Assembly: GCA_949317995.1 (NCBI GenBank)
Contig: OX439044.1
Span: 23,508,733-23,572,732, forward strand
Origin: Acholoe squamosa
Taxonomy: Eukaryota; Annelida; Polychaeta; Phyllodocida; Polynoidae
DNA length: 64,000 bases
Reading direction: 5' to 3'
The notes beneath the pieces are model-generated. The model did not search any database, was not told where the DNA came from, and saw only the letters and a program-made list of their open reading frames with translations. Both the position numbers and the translations under genes were made by a program. Within the stretch, counting starts at the first letter, position 1. Each line of letters opens with the position of its first letter. Of the stretch, positions 53,408 to 63,686 are shown in pieces.

Positions 53408-54294
53408 TCAAAGCCTTTCTTTCTCTGAATTTTTCCTCAGGGAAGAATCATCAACTAATTTTCTTAAATCATCTGGTAATCCTCGGACTGCGTCCTCAGG
53501 TAGCTCAGTTCGAAATTGAGCTTCGGAGACATGTTCGGTCAGGAACATATCACCAATCTTCTCGTTTTTTCTCAAGTACACAGGTTTTTGTCCTCTGTTC
53601 ATGATCGGGACTACCGTCCACGATCCGTTTCCCACCAGAGTGTCAACAGAATCTAGCTGTAAACTAGATAATACTTCAGAATTAGGTTCGAAAACAGCAT
53701 TCGAACCTCGAAAAGCATTGTTCGAGGAACACATAACGTCACAAGTCATTCCAGATGGAATTTTCACAGTCTGTACCATGGTGGCTACCGAGGATACATG
53801 TCTCAATATACATGGGATCTCGCAATTGTATGGTTGCTGAATCTTCAGCATCCCGAACCGGTGATCCAACACAGCACCGTACAAGCTTGCGAAATCCAAA
53901 CCGATTATTCCATCGTCACTTATGTCGGCTATGGTAGGGTTCATCACACGTAGCCCCCCATTCCGATCTGTATGAACGTCTTACCAAAAGTCTGCATCTG
54001 GCTACCGTCGGCCGTGCAAGCATTAACACCAACAGGTAGTGTTTCATGGTTGCCGGACACCAGATTGAAGAATTTTCTCGAGACACACAAATGGCTGGCA
54101 CCTGTGTCAATCAAAAATTCCCCAGTCCGCCCCTTCACCGATGCAGCGATGTACCATCGTTTCCCCCCCAAAGGTGAGGAGTTCTGTGCAAATCGGAGTT
54201 GATCCTGAGAGTCACCGATCTCCCATCCGAAACCCTTCAGGAAGGTTACACACGGATGGTTCGGGGGGAGGTGTGCCGCACTCACACGCGTCAA
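53408..54294 (-). pseudogene. pol: element C protease
   Basis: 54294-53944 carries the aspartic protease active site in EFLIDTGASHLCVSRKFF, with CTADGSQMQTFG after it. The domain continues in a shifted frame from 53947 (ISDDGIIGLDF is the ILG-type strand) to 53408, followed by a protease-RT linker. The two frames overlap by four bases, which more likely marks an indel than a design. Confidence 0.75.
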
Positions 54295-54563
54295 CTCAAC
54301 CCAACCTCCCTCTTCTTTGACGTAGGATTGCTCCTTCGGGTTCTGACCTTCCTCTGTCCCTACCCCGTCGAAGTCCCCGGTTCGGACTGGGGTGAGAGGA
54401 TCCTACTCACATACCAGTCCCCCAGAGGGTATTGACTCTTGTACTAGCTCGGATTCACCAGTGGTGGCATTTTGGCAGATTTTTGAATCACGGATCACAT
54501 CCTTTGCCACAGATGCGACCCTCTTTAGTTTTCTTCCTCCTTCTTTTCTTCTACATAATTAAC

Positions 54564-54791
54564 TCAGGATAGCACAGGCTTCGGGGCTGTACACTCATGA
54601 GCGTAATGCCCCATTTCTTGACAACAGTAGCAGCGTAGTCTGCTCCGATCTACTCTCCGTCGTTCAGGTCTGGCATACATAGTTTCAGCAAAAGTTTTCA
54701 TGAAATCCTCCATCATTTTCTTCATATCCAGAGGTTCAGGTGGAGCAGGGGCTCTCGATAGAGGTTGTCTTGGGGGCCGACTAACAGCCAT
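54564..54791 (-). CDS. gag: element C nucleocapsid zinc knuckle
   Basis: The frame contains CYCCQEMGHYAHEC, a C-x2-C-x4-H-x4-C knuckle, preceded by an Arg-rich PERRRVDRSR. This RNA-packaging motif ends Gag. It is separated from the capsid by about 250 bp with shifted frames. Confidence 0.8.
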   Translation of the reverse strand: MAVSRPPRQPLSRAPAPPEPLDMKKMMEDFMKTFAETMYARPERRRVDRSRLRCYCCQEMGHYAHECTAPKPVLS

Positions 54792-55040
54792 TTCAGTAGT
54801 TCGACTGTCTGGGCTGGGTCTTGTTTCCCCTCAAGCTTCATTAGCGCTTCGGTTATATATCCGTCGAGGAATATACTTGCGCTTAACATCTTTCTTTACT
54901 TGTACTGCGGAGATACTACCGTCCTCCTCCTCGATCTCAATGATCTCGAAGTCATTGTCTGTTGTTTCAGTGTATGTCGGTTGGTGTATTCCCGACATGG
55001 AAGCCGTACTAGTATTAGTACTCGCACAAACCTTGGTATT

Positions 55041-55790
55041 CTAGGTTTTCATCTCCACTTTTCCTGCCATGAGGGTCTTCTTTACTGTCCAGCACTCAAT
55101 CCCTTCAAAAAGGTCCATCAGGGTAGGTTTTCTCCCTTTCCAAGCATCTAAAGCTACTTGCTGCTGATCTTCATCTCGAAGTCCATGTACCAATTGTGGC
55201 AACAAGTCGTTCAGGAAATATTTATTGGAAGGATTGGTTCCTAGCCGTGCCCTCTGTAACAGGGATAGCAACTCATACCCGTAGGCTCGAAATGATTCTT
55301 GTGGTTTCTGCATTTGCTTCTTGAAGAGCATGAAAGGGTCTTCACTCACTAAATTGTACAGCAAAATGCTGGCAATCTCGACTAGCTGTTGGAAAGTACC
55401 CCTCTCGAAGTATACTTCGTTCCACTTTTCAACGGCTATCCGGCCTTGGCCATGTTTCAGACATCAAATCAGGTGAGGTAATGCCTCTTCGGGAGTCCAT
55501 GCGTTGCACCTCATATCATCAGTGAAGTTCGAGAACCATTCTTTCCAGGTTTTCACACCCTCGTAAATCTTAGGCAGGATGGCTTGTCGCCTAGCTGCGT
55601 TATTTGTGCGTACCAATTTCTGACATTGGTTGACACTCCATTCTCGGATGGTCTCCTCACTGTGTGCAGTGTTCGAAGTGTTGGCTGACTGATTCAGCAT
55701 GTCTTCTAACACACTGCTTCGGGATCTGCGCCTCGAAGTTCCTCCCGTGGTGCCACCAGCCCCTGGAGGGGGTACAGTCGGTCCTTGGGT
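55041..55790 (-). pseudogene. gag: element C capsid part of gag
   Basis: One frame from about 55790 through 55464 and on to 55041 is broken only by a TGA at 55464-55466. It includes YEGVKTWKEWFSNFTDDMRC, LYNLVSEDPFMLFKKQMQKP and YFLNDLLPQLVHGLRDEDQQ, with the helical layout of a Gypsy capsid C-terminal domain. It is cut off from the N-terminal Gag by the LINE inserted at 55797. The TGA again replaces a codon where CGA is plausible. Confidence 0.75.
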
Positions 55791-56159
55791 AGAACTTTTT
55801 TTTTTTTTTTTTTGGACTAGCTCATTGCGTTAATGAACTGTCAGGTTCATTTATGTAACGCTATAGAGCCGACCAATTTTATTTATATTTCAAACAGATA
55901 CCAAACAGTTGAAGTAAATATAGACTCCACATAATCAGACATATGTCATTATGTACAATAACAGTAAGGAAGCAGGCAAGTGTGTCAAATCAATCACATA
56001 GTATTTGTTGAGATATATATCAATATGACACAAGAAACACATAATACAATCAAATGATCATCAATGATATAATATTATATAATGATGAAAATATGCTGAT
56101 CACATAAATAATATTTGGAGCGGCGCGGTGACTACACCGTCTCCATCAACCTTTGTTCC

Positions 56160-59032
56160 TTAGTTATATCCAACCTTTAGCCTTGATCTGAGGTTTTTTA
56201 ACTTTTTAACCTCATTCTTAAATTTAACTTTTGTGGTAGCCCTCTGAACCTCCTCAGATAGTAGGTCCCAGAGGACTACACCCCTGTACCATGGCGATCT
56301 TTTATAATGGCGAGATATACTTCTTGGCAATTTAAAACGTATCTTATTTTGCGATCTTGTATTATATGCATGACCATGATTTATCTGATCCTTGGATTTC
56401 TTATACATCAAACTTAAAAGTAACATATCAAATCTTTGTTCTAATTTTTCCACTTTACAGATGACATGTAACTCATCAACACTATATTTAACAATATTGC
56501 ATCTAAGGCAAATTCTCAAAGCTCTATTCTGTAAACGTTGTAATGCCTTTAAACCTTCCTCATTACAACTAGTACTTATTCAATAATCGGCCGGATGGTA
56601 CAACAATATATTTTTATGCTTTCTTCTTGTGTGAGATATTTCCTTAATTTAGCAAATCTAAATAATTTATTACAAATGTTTCTTTTAATAAGCTTAATTT
56701 GTTTGTCAAAACTTAACTTACTGTCTACTGTAACTCCTAGGTAGGGAAAAAAACTTACAGTTTCTACTCTGGTACCATTTATTACAATATCTGTATCTGG
56801 ACAATTTTTCAATTTGTGAGCACTACAAAACCACATAAATTTTGTTTTCTTTGGATTAACAGTCAACTTGTTGTGAAATACCCATGTCTTAAAGCGTTCA
56901 AGATCATCATTTAACACTCTCATTACATCTTGGGGTGTTTTCGCTGCATGATATAAAACAATGTCATCTGCATACATTATAATTTTGCACTTGTTCAACT
57001 TTTTAATCACGTCATCTATGTATAAAACAAACAACAGGGGGCCTAAAACAGACCCTTGTGGGACACCATATTTGATTTCAGATTCTTGAGAGAGATTATT
57101 GCCATAACTAGTTCTTTGTTTGCGGTTTTTTAGATAACTATTAAACCAGAGAAAGTTATTTTTGCTGAAACCTAATTTGCTAATTTTTTCCAGAAGTCTA
57201 ACATGGATTACACTGTCAAACGCTTTAGTAAAGTCAATAAATAGGGCCCCTGTTATTAAACCATCATTTCGATACTCATATAGATCATTAACAAAGTCAA
57301 AGGTGGCATCACCTGTACCACTACCTTTCTTGTAACCATATTGCTCATCTGAAACATTATCGTGATCTTTCATGGCACAACTTAAATAATAATACATTAT
57401 TTTTTCAATAATTTTTGAGGGCATTGGCAATAGCGAAATAGGCCTCCAATTCTTAACTTGTGATAAATCTCCATCTTTGGGTAATGGCTTGACCAATGCA
57501 GAAGCCCATTTGACAGGAAAACCACCACTATCAAAACTTCTCTGAACAAGAAAAGTAAATTGATCTAGCAGGCATATTATTGCACATTGTAGTATATCAC
57601 CTCTGATCCCCTCTATTCCGGATGATTTATTTTTATCAATCTCTTTTACTGTATAATAGATATCCCAGGAATTAATCTTTATATTTGATTCAGAGAAAAT
57701 TCCACCCTGAATGATTTCCTCTATACTCACATTATTATCCATGTCACACTGTACTTTACCAACAGAAGCCACATGTAAGTCTTTTCCAATATTGCAAAAG
57801 TATTGATTAATATATTCACAAGCAGTTTTGGATGGGACCTTAACACCATCTACATGGTGCTTCATATCTGGATAAATCTCAGACCCATTACCCTTAAACA
57901 TGTTATTAATATATTTCCAAAAACTCTTAGGATTTCCTCTACATTCATGTAATTCTTGCATAATACCACCAATTTGATTAGCTTTTATTTTTTTCCTAAT
58001 TTTTCTCCTGCAATCTTTAATAGCTTGCTTCTCTTCATCACTTTTATTCACCTTATACAACCTTAACCACCCTTCCCTCTCAAAAACAAGATCCATTACT
58101 TCATCATCTATCCAACTTTTTCTAGTTTTTTTAACTAATCTCTCAACAAAGGGATGATATTTATCCAGATACTGATTAATAGGTGTTAGGAACATGTCCC
58201 ACAGCACATCAGTACTCAAATTTTTATCATAATACAATGTCCAATCACAAGATTGCAGGAAATCTTTGAAATTACTTTCTTTAAAATTCCTATAATCACG
58301 GCCCGAATAAGTTGTTTTAGTATACTTGTAATTCTCACGGCCCTTACAGCCAAATACAGGAATGTGATCAGAAATGAATGCTTCTACCGTACCTGCATCA
58401 GTAATGTTAACACAATTTGATAATACATTGTCAATACAAGTACCACTAAAGGGACGAGTAACCTCATGTACCAGAATTTTCCATCCTAAATCTTTACATA
58501 ATGACCTAAAACTCTCACAGCTTGCATCAGTATCATCAAACATATTTAGATTAATATCACCTAATACCCAAGTCTCATGTCTCCCTTGATTATCATTATA
58601 TTCAAATCCAGCTACCTTCTTTAGAAAAGTAAGAAAATTTGGTACATTGGTATTTGGTATTCTATAAATAGATACTATGAGCTGTTCTTTCTCACCCGGT
58701 AGACATAGCATAATAGCAATACTTTCAAAATCAATCGATTGAATAGTCAAATCATTTACAATGCTAATATATCGACATAGACCAGATCTACAACTAAGGC
58801 CTACTCCACCACAATTCTTACCAATTCGATCATTTCTATACAAAATACAATCAGGTATATTTATAATTCCCTCTGGTGAAGCAGGCTTAAGCCAGGTTTC
58901 ACATAAACAAATTATATCACTACGTTTCAATAACTTGTATATCTCTTCATGTTTGTCTTCAAAACTACGACAATTAATTGAAGAAATCACCAGCCCCTTA
59001 CTGTTGTTAAATTCCTCAATACAAAGTACCAT
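56160..59032 (-). CDS. LINE ORF2, endonuclease and reverse transcriptase
   Basis: The ATG at 59032 gives 818 codons to 56576. Residues 1-220 form an apurinic-type endonuclease (SSINCRSFEDKHEEIYKLLK, LCETWLKPA, WVLGDINLNMFDD, FISDHIPVFG). RT follows from about 440 (NWRPISLLPMPSKIIEKIMY, ALFIDFTKAFDSV, KYGVPQGSVLGPLLFVLYID, MYADDIVLYH). The stop at 56576 is not the natural end. A small deletion shifts the frame, and 56560-56160 continues the family C-terminus (LQRLQNRALRICLRC, KSDQINHGHAYNTRS-type basic region). Catalytic residues all appear intact, so this is a young copy with one late lesion. The element would reverse-transcribe itself at a nicked target. Confidence 0.88.
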
Positions 59033-59539
59033 TACAAATAATAATGGGATAATAATGATGCCATCTCATTAGGTAATATACAAGGTGAGATACATTAACA
59101 ACAACAGAAAAGAAAGCAATGTCCAATACCAGTATCATCATACAGTATTTACAAAGTCTTCTACCACAAATTATCCTCGTAGTAGAGGTGACTGTTATAA
59201 GCAGTCTACTGTGTGTTCAACTATTGCTTACAACAGGTTAAACCCCCAGCCCCCCTTACACTTGACTATACGGTGGTAAACTTATCAGGGGTATCACTGG
59301 GGTTAGTGGACTTAGTACACAACAAAAAGGGGCAGTGTCCTAATCCAAAAGAATTTTGAATAGAGAAAAATGATTTAGCACATTCAATTAATATGAATAG
59401 AAAATTTAACAATGCTTTCATGATGACACTGTCAAGAAAAATGTGAAAAAAAGGCAAACATCCATTTCCGAATCAGTAGACATATATCAATAATGCAAAG
59501 CCTGTTATTTAATTTAACACTAACATATACAAGTAATTA

Positions 59540-60319
59540 TTAAAAATCATCATCAGCATCAGCATGATCCCTGTTTGGATTCAAACCAAGTGCTAGGTCA
59601 AGGTCAGTGTCTGTGTATTCAACACAAAAGTGGTGAAAGATCTTAACTACCATTGCACGTACCATCTTCTTTTTGTGTTTCCCATTCTTGAGGTGAATGC
59701 CATCTCTCATATGACTAGATAAGTCTCTCTTATGACAGCTACCTGCTCTTGATTTACTCACTGCACGTTCAAATCGCATTGTAGGGAGCCCCTCAGCAGC
59801 ATTAAATGCCCTTATATTAGCATTAATTGTATCCAATGCTATGTCGAATTCCTCCTGAATTTTCGTACAATCCATTGTCCAGTTATTGGCCATAGCTAGG
59901 TTGGCTCCATAAATACATGTATAACAGGTTGGTTGATCAAAAGGCAAGTTATTCAGGGCAGTAGTTATAGACTGGAACCCATCGCGAACAGACTGATATA
60001 CCTCCTCCGCATATTCTCCTTGTAAGCCGTATGACTTGTGGCCCTGTCTGTCCTTCCTCATAAATGACATGTTGTTAATGCCAGCTGATATTACACATAA
60101 ATCAAATGGTCCATTCATCAGCAGTTCCTGAACCAACCTTCTTTGAATGTGTTCAAGTTTTGCCCCAGGCATGACAATAGTATGATGCAAGATACCTTTT
60201 TGTGGAAACACAAGGTCTAGTAGCTCTTCAAAACCTGCTACACGTGAATCTCCAATAAATAACACATTAACTCTATAGTACAACAGCTGATCCATAGTGT
60301 CATATGTCCATATGTACAT
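59540..60319 (-). CDS. LINE ORF1 with SGNH/GDSL esterase domain
   Basis: The intact 259-codon frame shows the hydrolase blocks: VLFIGDSRVAGFEE (block I with the nucleophile Ser), VISAGINNMS (block III, with the Asn), and RDGIHLKNGKH (block V with Asp and His). Esterase-type ORF1 proteins are known from CR1-like LINEs, where they are thought to act on membranes or lipids or to serve as an RNA-binding scaffold. There is no RRM or zinc knuckle. It lies upstream of ORF2 on the same strand with about 500 bp between them, and its composition matches ORF2. Confidence 0.8.
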   Translation of the reverse strand: MYIWTYDTMDQLLYYRVNVLFIGDSRVAGFEELLDLVFPQKGILHHTIVMPGAKLEHIQRRLVQELLMNGPFDLCVISAGINNMSFMRKDRQGHKSYGLQGEYAEEVYQSVRDGFQSITTALNNLPFDQPTCYTCIYGANLAMANNWTMDCTKIQEEFDIALDTINANIRAFNAAEGLPTMRFERAVSKSRAGSCHKRDLSSHMRDGIHLKNGKHKKKMVRAMVVKIFHHFCVEYTDTDLDLALGLNPNRDHADADDDF

Positions 60320-60619
60320 TCCCTTTCTATCCCTAATGCTATGTAAGCTCTATATAGCCCAGATATATATAGCATGAGACATAGTCCTACTAACAAATGG
60401 CACTTGTGCACAGTTGGCTGGCGCGGTAACTACACCAGTCACTTTAATTAAGGGTATACAGTCGCCTCCAAGATCACCTATTTACAATGCATAACCAATG
60501 GCTACCCCTACCCTCAGGACGTCACAGATTTATCATTGTTTGAAACACTCACTCTCTGCACTAGATTTACCATCAACTTGATGCACTACCCCCTACCCCA
60601 CCTTGGTTCCCTGTGCCCA

Positions 60620-61100
60620 AAGGTTCAGAATCATCTACAGAATGATCATCATATGATAACTCGAAGTGGCCCTCCTGTCCATATGCATTGTTGGGTTCAT
60701 TCTCTTTATGTGGTAAGTCAGTGGCGACACTGAATCTTATCCTCCGTTTTTCAGGTTCAGTTTGCCTGGGTTCATGTGTGGGGTCATAGACACCATCGTC
60801 CCGAACATGGACGTTGGCATTATCATTTACGAATGGATCGTATCGGTCTGGCTTCTTTAAAGCTTCAGCTGGCGTCGATGTCGCTAAAGGTGTATTTCCT
60901 TTTACGAAAGTAGCGCCGGAAGGTATGTCGTTATTAGACATTTCCTGGTGATAAAGTATATCCAGTTGTGTAACTGATACACTCGTGTCGGTTTCGAAAG
61001 ATTTATCTTCCTCTTCGGGGCATGTTCTGGCAGTTTGATCACTGTTCTCTATTCCCGACACATATGTATCCGTTTTGTCAGGTTGGCTATTTCGAGACAT
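60620..61100 (-). pseudogene. gag: element C gag, second N-terminal frame
   Basis: The ATG at 61100 starts a frame (MSRNSQPDKTDTYVSGIENS) that overlaps the end of the coiled-coil gag frame by 52 bases. It is rich in Asp, Glu, Ser and Asn, probably disordered, and runs into the LINE at about 60600. The overlap may be a frameshift junction within one Gag or simply an indel. Codon style (frequent TTCG) is that of element C. Confidence 0.5.
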
Positions 61101-61819
61101 AGCTCTTGCTGCTTCAAGAATAGATCTTGATTGCTATCTTTCATGGACTCCATTACGTCCTCGTTTTTCAAGATGCATTGATCTCGGATCTCTAGCAGCT
61201 TATTTGCCTCGTATTTATATTGTTCCATTTCGGCTCTTATTTGCTTGGCCTCTTTCTTTAATTCAAGATTCTTGATGGTGGAAGTAGCTTCCTGTTCCTC
61301 TAGATCAACTCCTTGTCTAAGCTTTTCATTTTCCCACTCGGCTTTAGCAAGTTCGAGTTTCCTTTGAATGACATATGTTTGTTGTTCGAGGTCGCGATTG
61401 ATTTGCTCTTTCAATTCGGTTCTTTCCTCGAGTTTCTTCATGTCGTTCATCATTCGTTGTTTATCGGTTTCATACTGGTGATATTGTTTCTCCAGATTCC
61501 TAAGTCTCAGAACTTTTTGTTCAGAGTCTTCTAACTTTGGTAAACCTTGGTATAGGCGAACTTTATTCATGGCGTCGATGCTCAACTTGGCCTGTTCGCA
61601 CAAGTATTCTCCTGCCGACTCAGTAACTTTCTTCGAACCTCCTATGTCGAATACCGAGACGTCTACACCGTCTAAGGATCGACGGGGGTTCGCTGTTCTC
61701 GTTTCTGCTCGAGCCGAGGCTGCTCGTTGAGCATCTAAAGTCATCATCATAATTGGTGTCGATCTTTCTGCGGAATCGGTACTTAGTCTGTATGTATAAT
61801 TCGTGACTGGAGCGGGCAT
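61049..61819 (-). CDS. gag: element C gag N-terminal coiled-coil protein
   Basis: The ATG at 61819 lies about 200 bases after the primer-binding site and opens 256 codons. After a short N-terminus (MPAPVTNYTYRLSTDSAERS) the residues from about 100 to 250 are a long heptad-patterned helix (VLRLRNLEKQYHQYETDKQR, ELKEQINRDLEQQTYVIQRK, LELKKEAKQIRAEMEQYKYE). This is a strong coiled coil that should drive Gag multimerisation. It is intact as read. Such an extended coiled coil is unusual in Gypsy Gag. Confidence 0.7.
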   Translation of the reverse strand: MPAPVTNYTYRLSTDSAERSTPIMMMTLDAQRAASARAETRTANPRRSLDGVDVSVFDIGGSKKVTESAGEYLCEQAKLSIDAMNKVRLYQGLPKLEDSEQKVLRLRNLEKQYHQYETDKQRMMNDMKKLEERTELKEQINRDLEQQTYVIQRKLELAKAEWENEKLRQGVDLEEQEATSTIKNLELKKEAKQIRAEMEQYKYEANKLLEIRDQCILKNEDVMESMKDSNQDLFLKQQELCLEIANLTKRIHMCRE

Positions 61820-61841
61820 CTCTTCGGATTTGAGGTCTCAA

Positions 61842-62018
61842 ACTACCCTCTCTACCTTGGGTCCAATTATAGAGGTATACCCCTTCATTTGAATTCGGCT
61901 TAAATCGTTGGCATAAGCAGTGTCATTCGATGTGGATCCCGAGATACTCGATCTTTCATCTCGAGATCCATCGTGTGCATGTTCGGCCTCCAGGGTCGCA
62001 CACTAACACCAAGAGCTG
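61842..62018 (-). promoter_or_regulatory. element C 5' leader
   Basis: Non-coding leader between the primer-binding site and the gag ATG, expected to hold the packaging signal. It contains several TCGA words (CTCGAGATG, ACTCGATC) and no recognisable frame. Confidence 0.5.
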
Positions 62019-62030
62019 GTCACGGCACCA
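62019..62030 (-). promoter_or_regulatory. tRNA-His primer-binding site of element C
   Basis: On the minus strand TGGTGCCGTGAC starts one base after the 5' LTR. It is the 12-nt complement of GTCACGGCACCA, the 3' end (with CCA) of animal cytosolic tRNA-His. It thus primes minus-strand DNA synthesis. Confidence 0.85.
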
Positions 62031-62031
62031 G

Positions 62032-62389
62032 TGTAGTGGTTCGAATCAATGTCTTGACTAGTTCGAAGTAAAGACCAGACAAGGGATCTCGGGTTAGTGC
62101 AACTGGCACGTATTTATTACGGTATATGGTTTACATCTACCTCGAAGTGTACTGCTTAACTATAGTGTAAGCTCAGGTAAAAGTGGTCCGACTGTGTCGA
62201 AAGCTAGAGCCAGACAAACGCCTTCCCCGGCCCCAGGTAGGAGCTGGGACGAGGCGAACAGTGCTGCCACCACCCTGCAGAGACCAGGGGTCGAGGAGAC
62301 CTCTAGTGACTACCGGTGATGGGCGCACCGCTCGAAACGCCCTCTCGAGGAAGACGCTCACACTATTTCACGATCTACGAGCCCCTACA
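62032..62389 (-). repeat. element C 5' LTR (right on the plus strand)
   Basis: Full-length match to 44964-45321 with the same TGTAG/CTACA ends. It is flanked outside by AAAG. It should carry the promoter for the genomic RNA. Confidence 0.93.
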
Positions 62390-62830
62390 AAAGCATGCAT
62401 GCACCGGCTTGTTAGCTTTTCAGGGCTCCTATTTACCAGTGACACGCCTATTGTAGGTGTCTGTGTTCCCCCATGCCCAATCCATGTTTGTACCTCTGTA
62501 TAGCATGAGGGCGGTGATGTAGGTAGAACCCAATAGGTACGACGGTCAATTAAGGCAGATCACCAGTTCATGCATGATGTTCCACACATCCATGATCCCC
62601 TGGTCAGCAGTTTTTCCCACATACAACTGACCTTCCCACTCCCACCTTATCATACCACTGACCCCAAGGTCCCAATTATAAATCTTCATTACCTAGGCAT
62701 AGGTACCATAATTTGCATAGAGGGCAGCGCAGCCTAAACTGCATTCATCCATTAAAATTTAGCCACAGCTTTATAGGGCAAGACATACCACTACAGGGAA
62801 ATCCGGAAGTGAGAAATAGCCACCCTCACG
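62390..62830. other. flank of element C, no gene seen
   Basis: Mixed-composition sequence without protein-like frames. No similarity to the presumed 5' LTR of element B was noticed, so element B's 3' LTR is not evident here. Confidence 0.4.
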
Positions 62831-62837
62831 GATGGGT

Positions 62838-62844
62838 TTATAAG
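62838..62844 (+). promoter_or_regulatory. TATA box upstream of the 62939 gene candidate
   Basis: TTTATAA in the context GGGTTTATAAGCC, about 95 bases before an ATG in good context. Confidence 0.45.
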
Positions 62845-62938
62845 CCTTAGCCCACACCCACCTTACCCACTTTTACAATAACACTAAATCCAACCACATC
62901 ACCGTAGCAAGTGAACAAGTCCCTGGATTAGGAGCAAC

Positions 62939-63686
62939 ATGGCGTCTACAGCATGCAATAAGCCAAGGTAGGCCTGTCCTATGTGCCCATTCTTAGTACT
63001 AGACTATCAGCCGTTCTTGTATCGTCAATGGCAAAGTTTGTTGCCATGATACCCAGGTACCTCTATGAACCAATGGCAGTGTGAGCACCAGAATACCTGT
63101 AAAAAGTTAGAAGTTACTGATACTCTTCACAACCCACACTTAACTTAATTTGTTTCCCTCTGTACTCACCCCTCTATCTGGTTACCAGATTATTCAAAAA
63201 GTAGCTTACACAAAAATTCTTCTCTTCAGGAGGAAGTCACAATCTGATTGGACAATTCATGACCTCCTGGGACCCATTGGAATATTGAATGACAGAAGAC
63301 ACATTTTAGAGACTAGGCAACTTATTGTAAACCACCAAAATTTGGTTTTAGATATGACCCCTGATTATTTGAGCTGCTACCTGAATGACCCGGCAGTCCT
63401 CAAAGAACTGCCCCTACATGACCCATTGGTCTCTACACTCATCAAAAGGATGATGTTTTACTTATCTAGTGACATATCTACTTCTCCAGATTGGAGTACC
63501 TTTTCCCCCAAAGCAGCTGCTTATATTGCGCTGTTATGTGCGCGCACACTACTGGCTTCTGATAAGCCCCTTAAAGACCTTCCTAGTTATTTCACCAGGA
63601 TAGGCAGAATTCTGGTCATCAGAGACACAATAGAGCTCACCTTCCAGCAGGCCATTTTTGAAGCCCACTTGTGGTCCAATAAGTAA
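62939..63686 (+). CDS. two-exon gene candidate of unknown function (161 residues)
   Basis: The ATG at 62939 (AGCAACATGG) opens a 29-nt exon ending at 62967 before GTAGGC. The acceptor TTCTCTTCAG ends at 63229. Exon 2 (63230-63686) continues in the matching phase and ends in TAA. The product would begin MASTACNKPRR. Exon 2 encodes a helical, leucine-rich segment with HDLLGPIGILNDRRHILETR, MTPDYLSCYLNDPAVLKELP and AYIALLCARTLLASDKPLKD. I recognise no domain, signal peptide or membrane segment. The open frame also runs upstream of the acceptor to 63150 without an ATG, so an alternative start cannot be excluded. It could be a host gene or part of another mobile element beyond the window. Confidence 0.5.

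Larger units (their letters stand above)
55797..60600 (-). mobile_element. CR1-like LINE nested in element C gag
   Basis: On the minus strand: ORF1 with an SGNH-hydrolase domain (60319-59540), ORF2 with endonuclease and RT (59032-56160), a 3' region, and a poly-A tail seen as the T-run at about 55799-55815. The AT-rich, CpG-poor composition contrasts with the surrounding element C. The 5' boundary lies somewhere between about 60440 and 60650. No target duplication could be identified, so the end coordinate is approximate. Confidence 0.85.
44964..62389 (-). mobile_element. giant Ty3/Gypsy LTR retrotransposon C with extra 3' genes
   Basis: LTRs at 44964-45321 and 62032-62389 are each 358 bp and differ at about 13 positions by eye. 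AAAG lies directly outside both (44960-44963, 62390-62393), a 4-bp target duplication. In minus-strand order: LTR, tRNA-His primer site, coiled-coil gag, second gag frame, capsid, zinc knuckle, protease, RT, RNase H, integrase, AT-hook-like ORF, non-coding leader, three extra ORFs, long AT-rich 3' region, polypurine tract, LTR. Subtracting the nested LINE (roughly 4.7 kb) and SINE leaves about 12.4 kb, roughly twice a normal Gypsy element. All coding parts carry scattered single lesions. TTCGAA/CTCGA-type words are conspicuously frequent throughout, unlike in flanking DNA. Confidence 0.9.

Noticed and set aside
61850..61875. CCTTGGGT near 61853 as the LINE target duplication partner of 55790
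   Set aside because: This would place the coiled-coil gag inside the LINE, but its composition and position after the primer site belong to element C. The match is only eight bases.
62390..62560. 3' LTR of element B to the right of element C
   Set aside because: A purine-rich stretch followed by TGTAGG occurs near 62505-62525, but the following sequence does not resemble the presumed 5' LTR at 35208.
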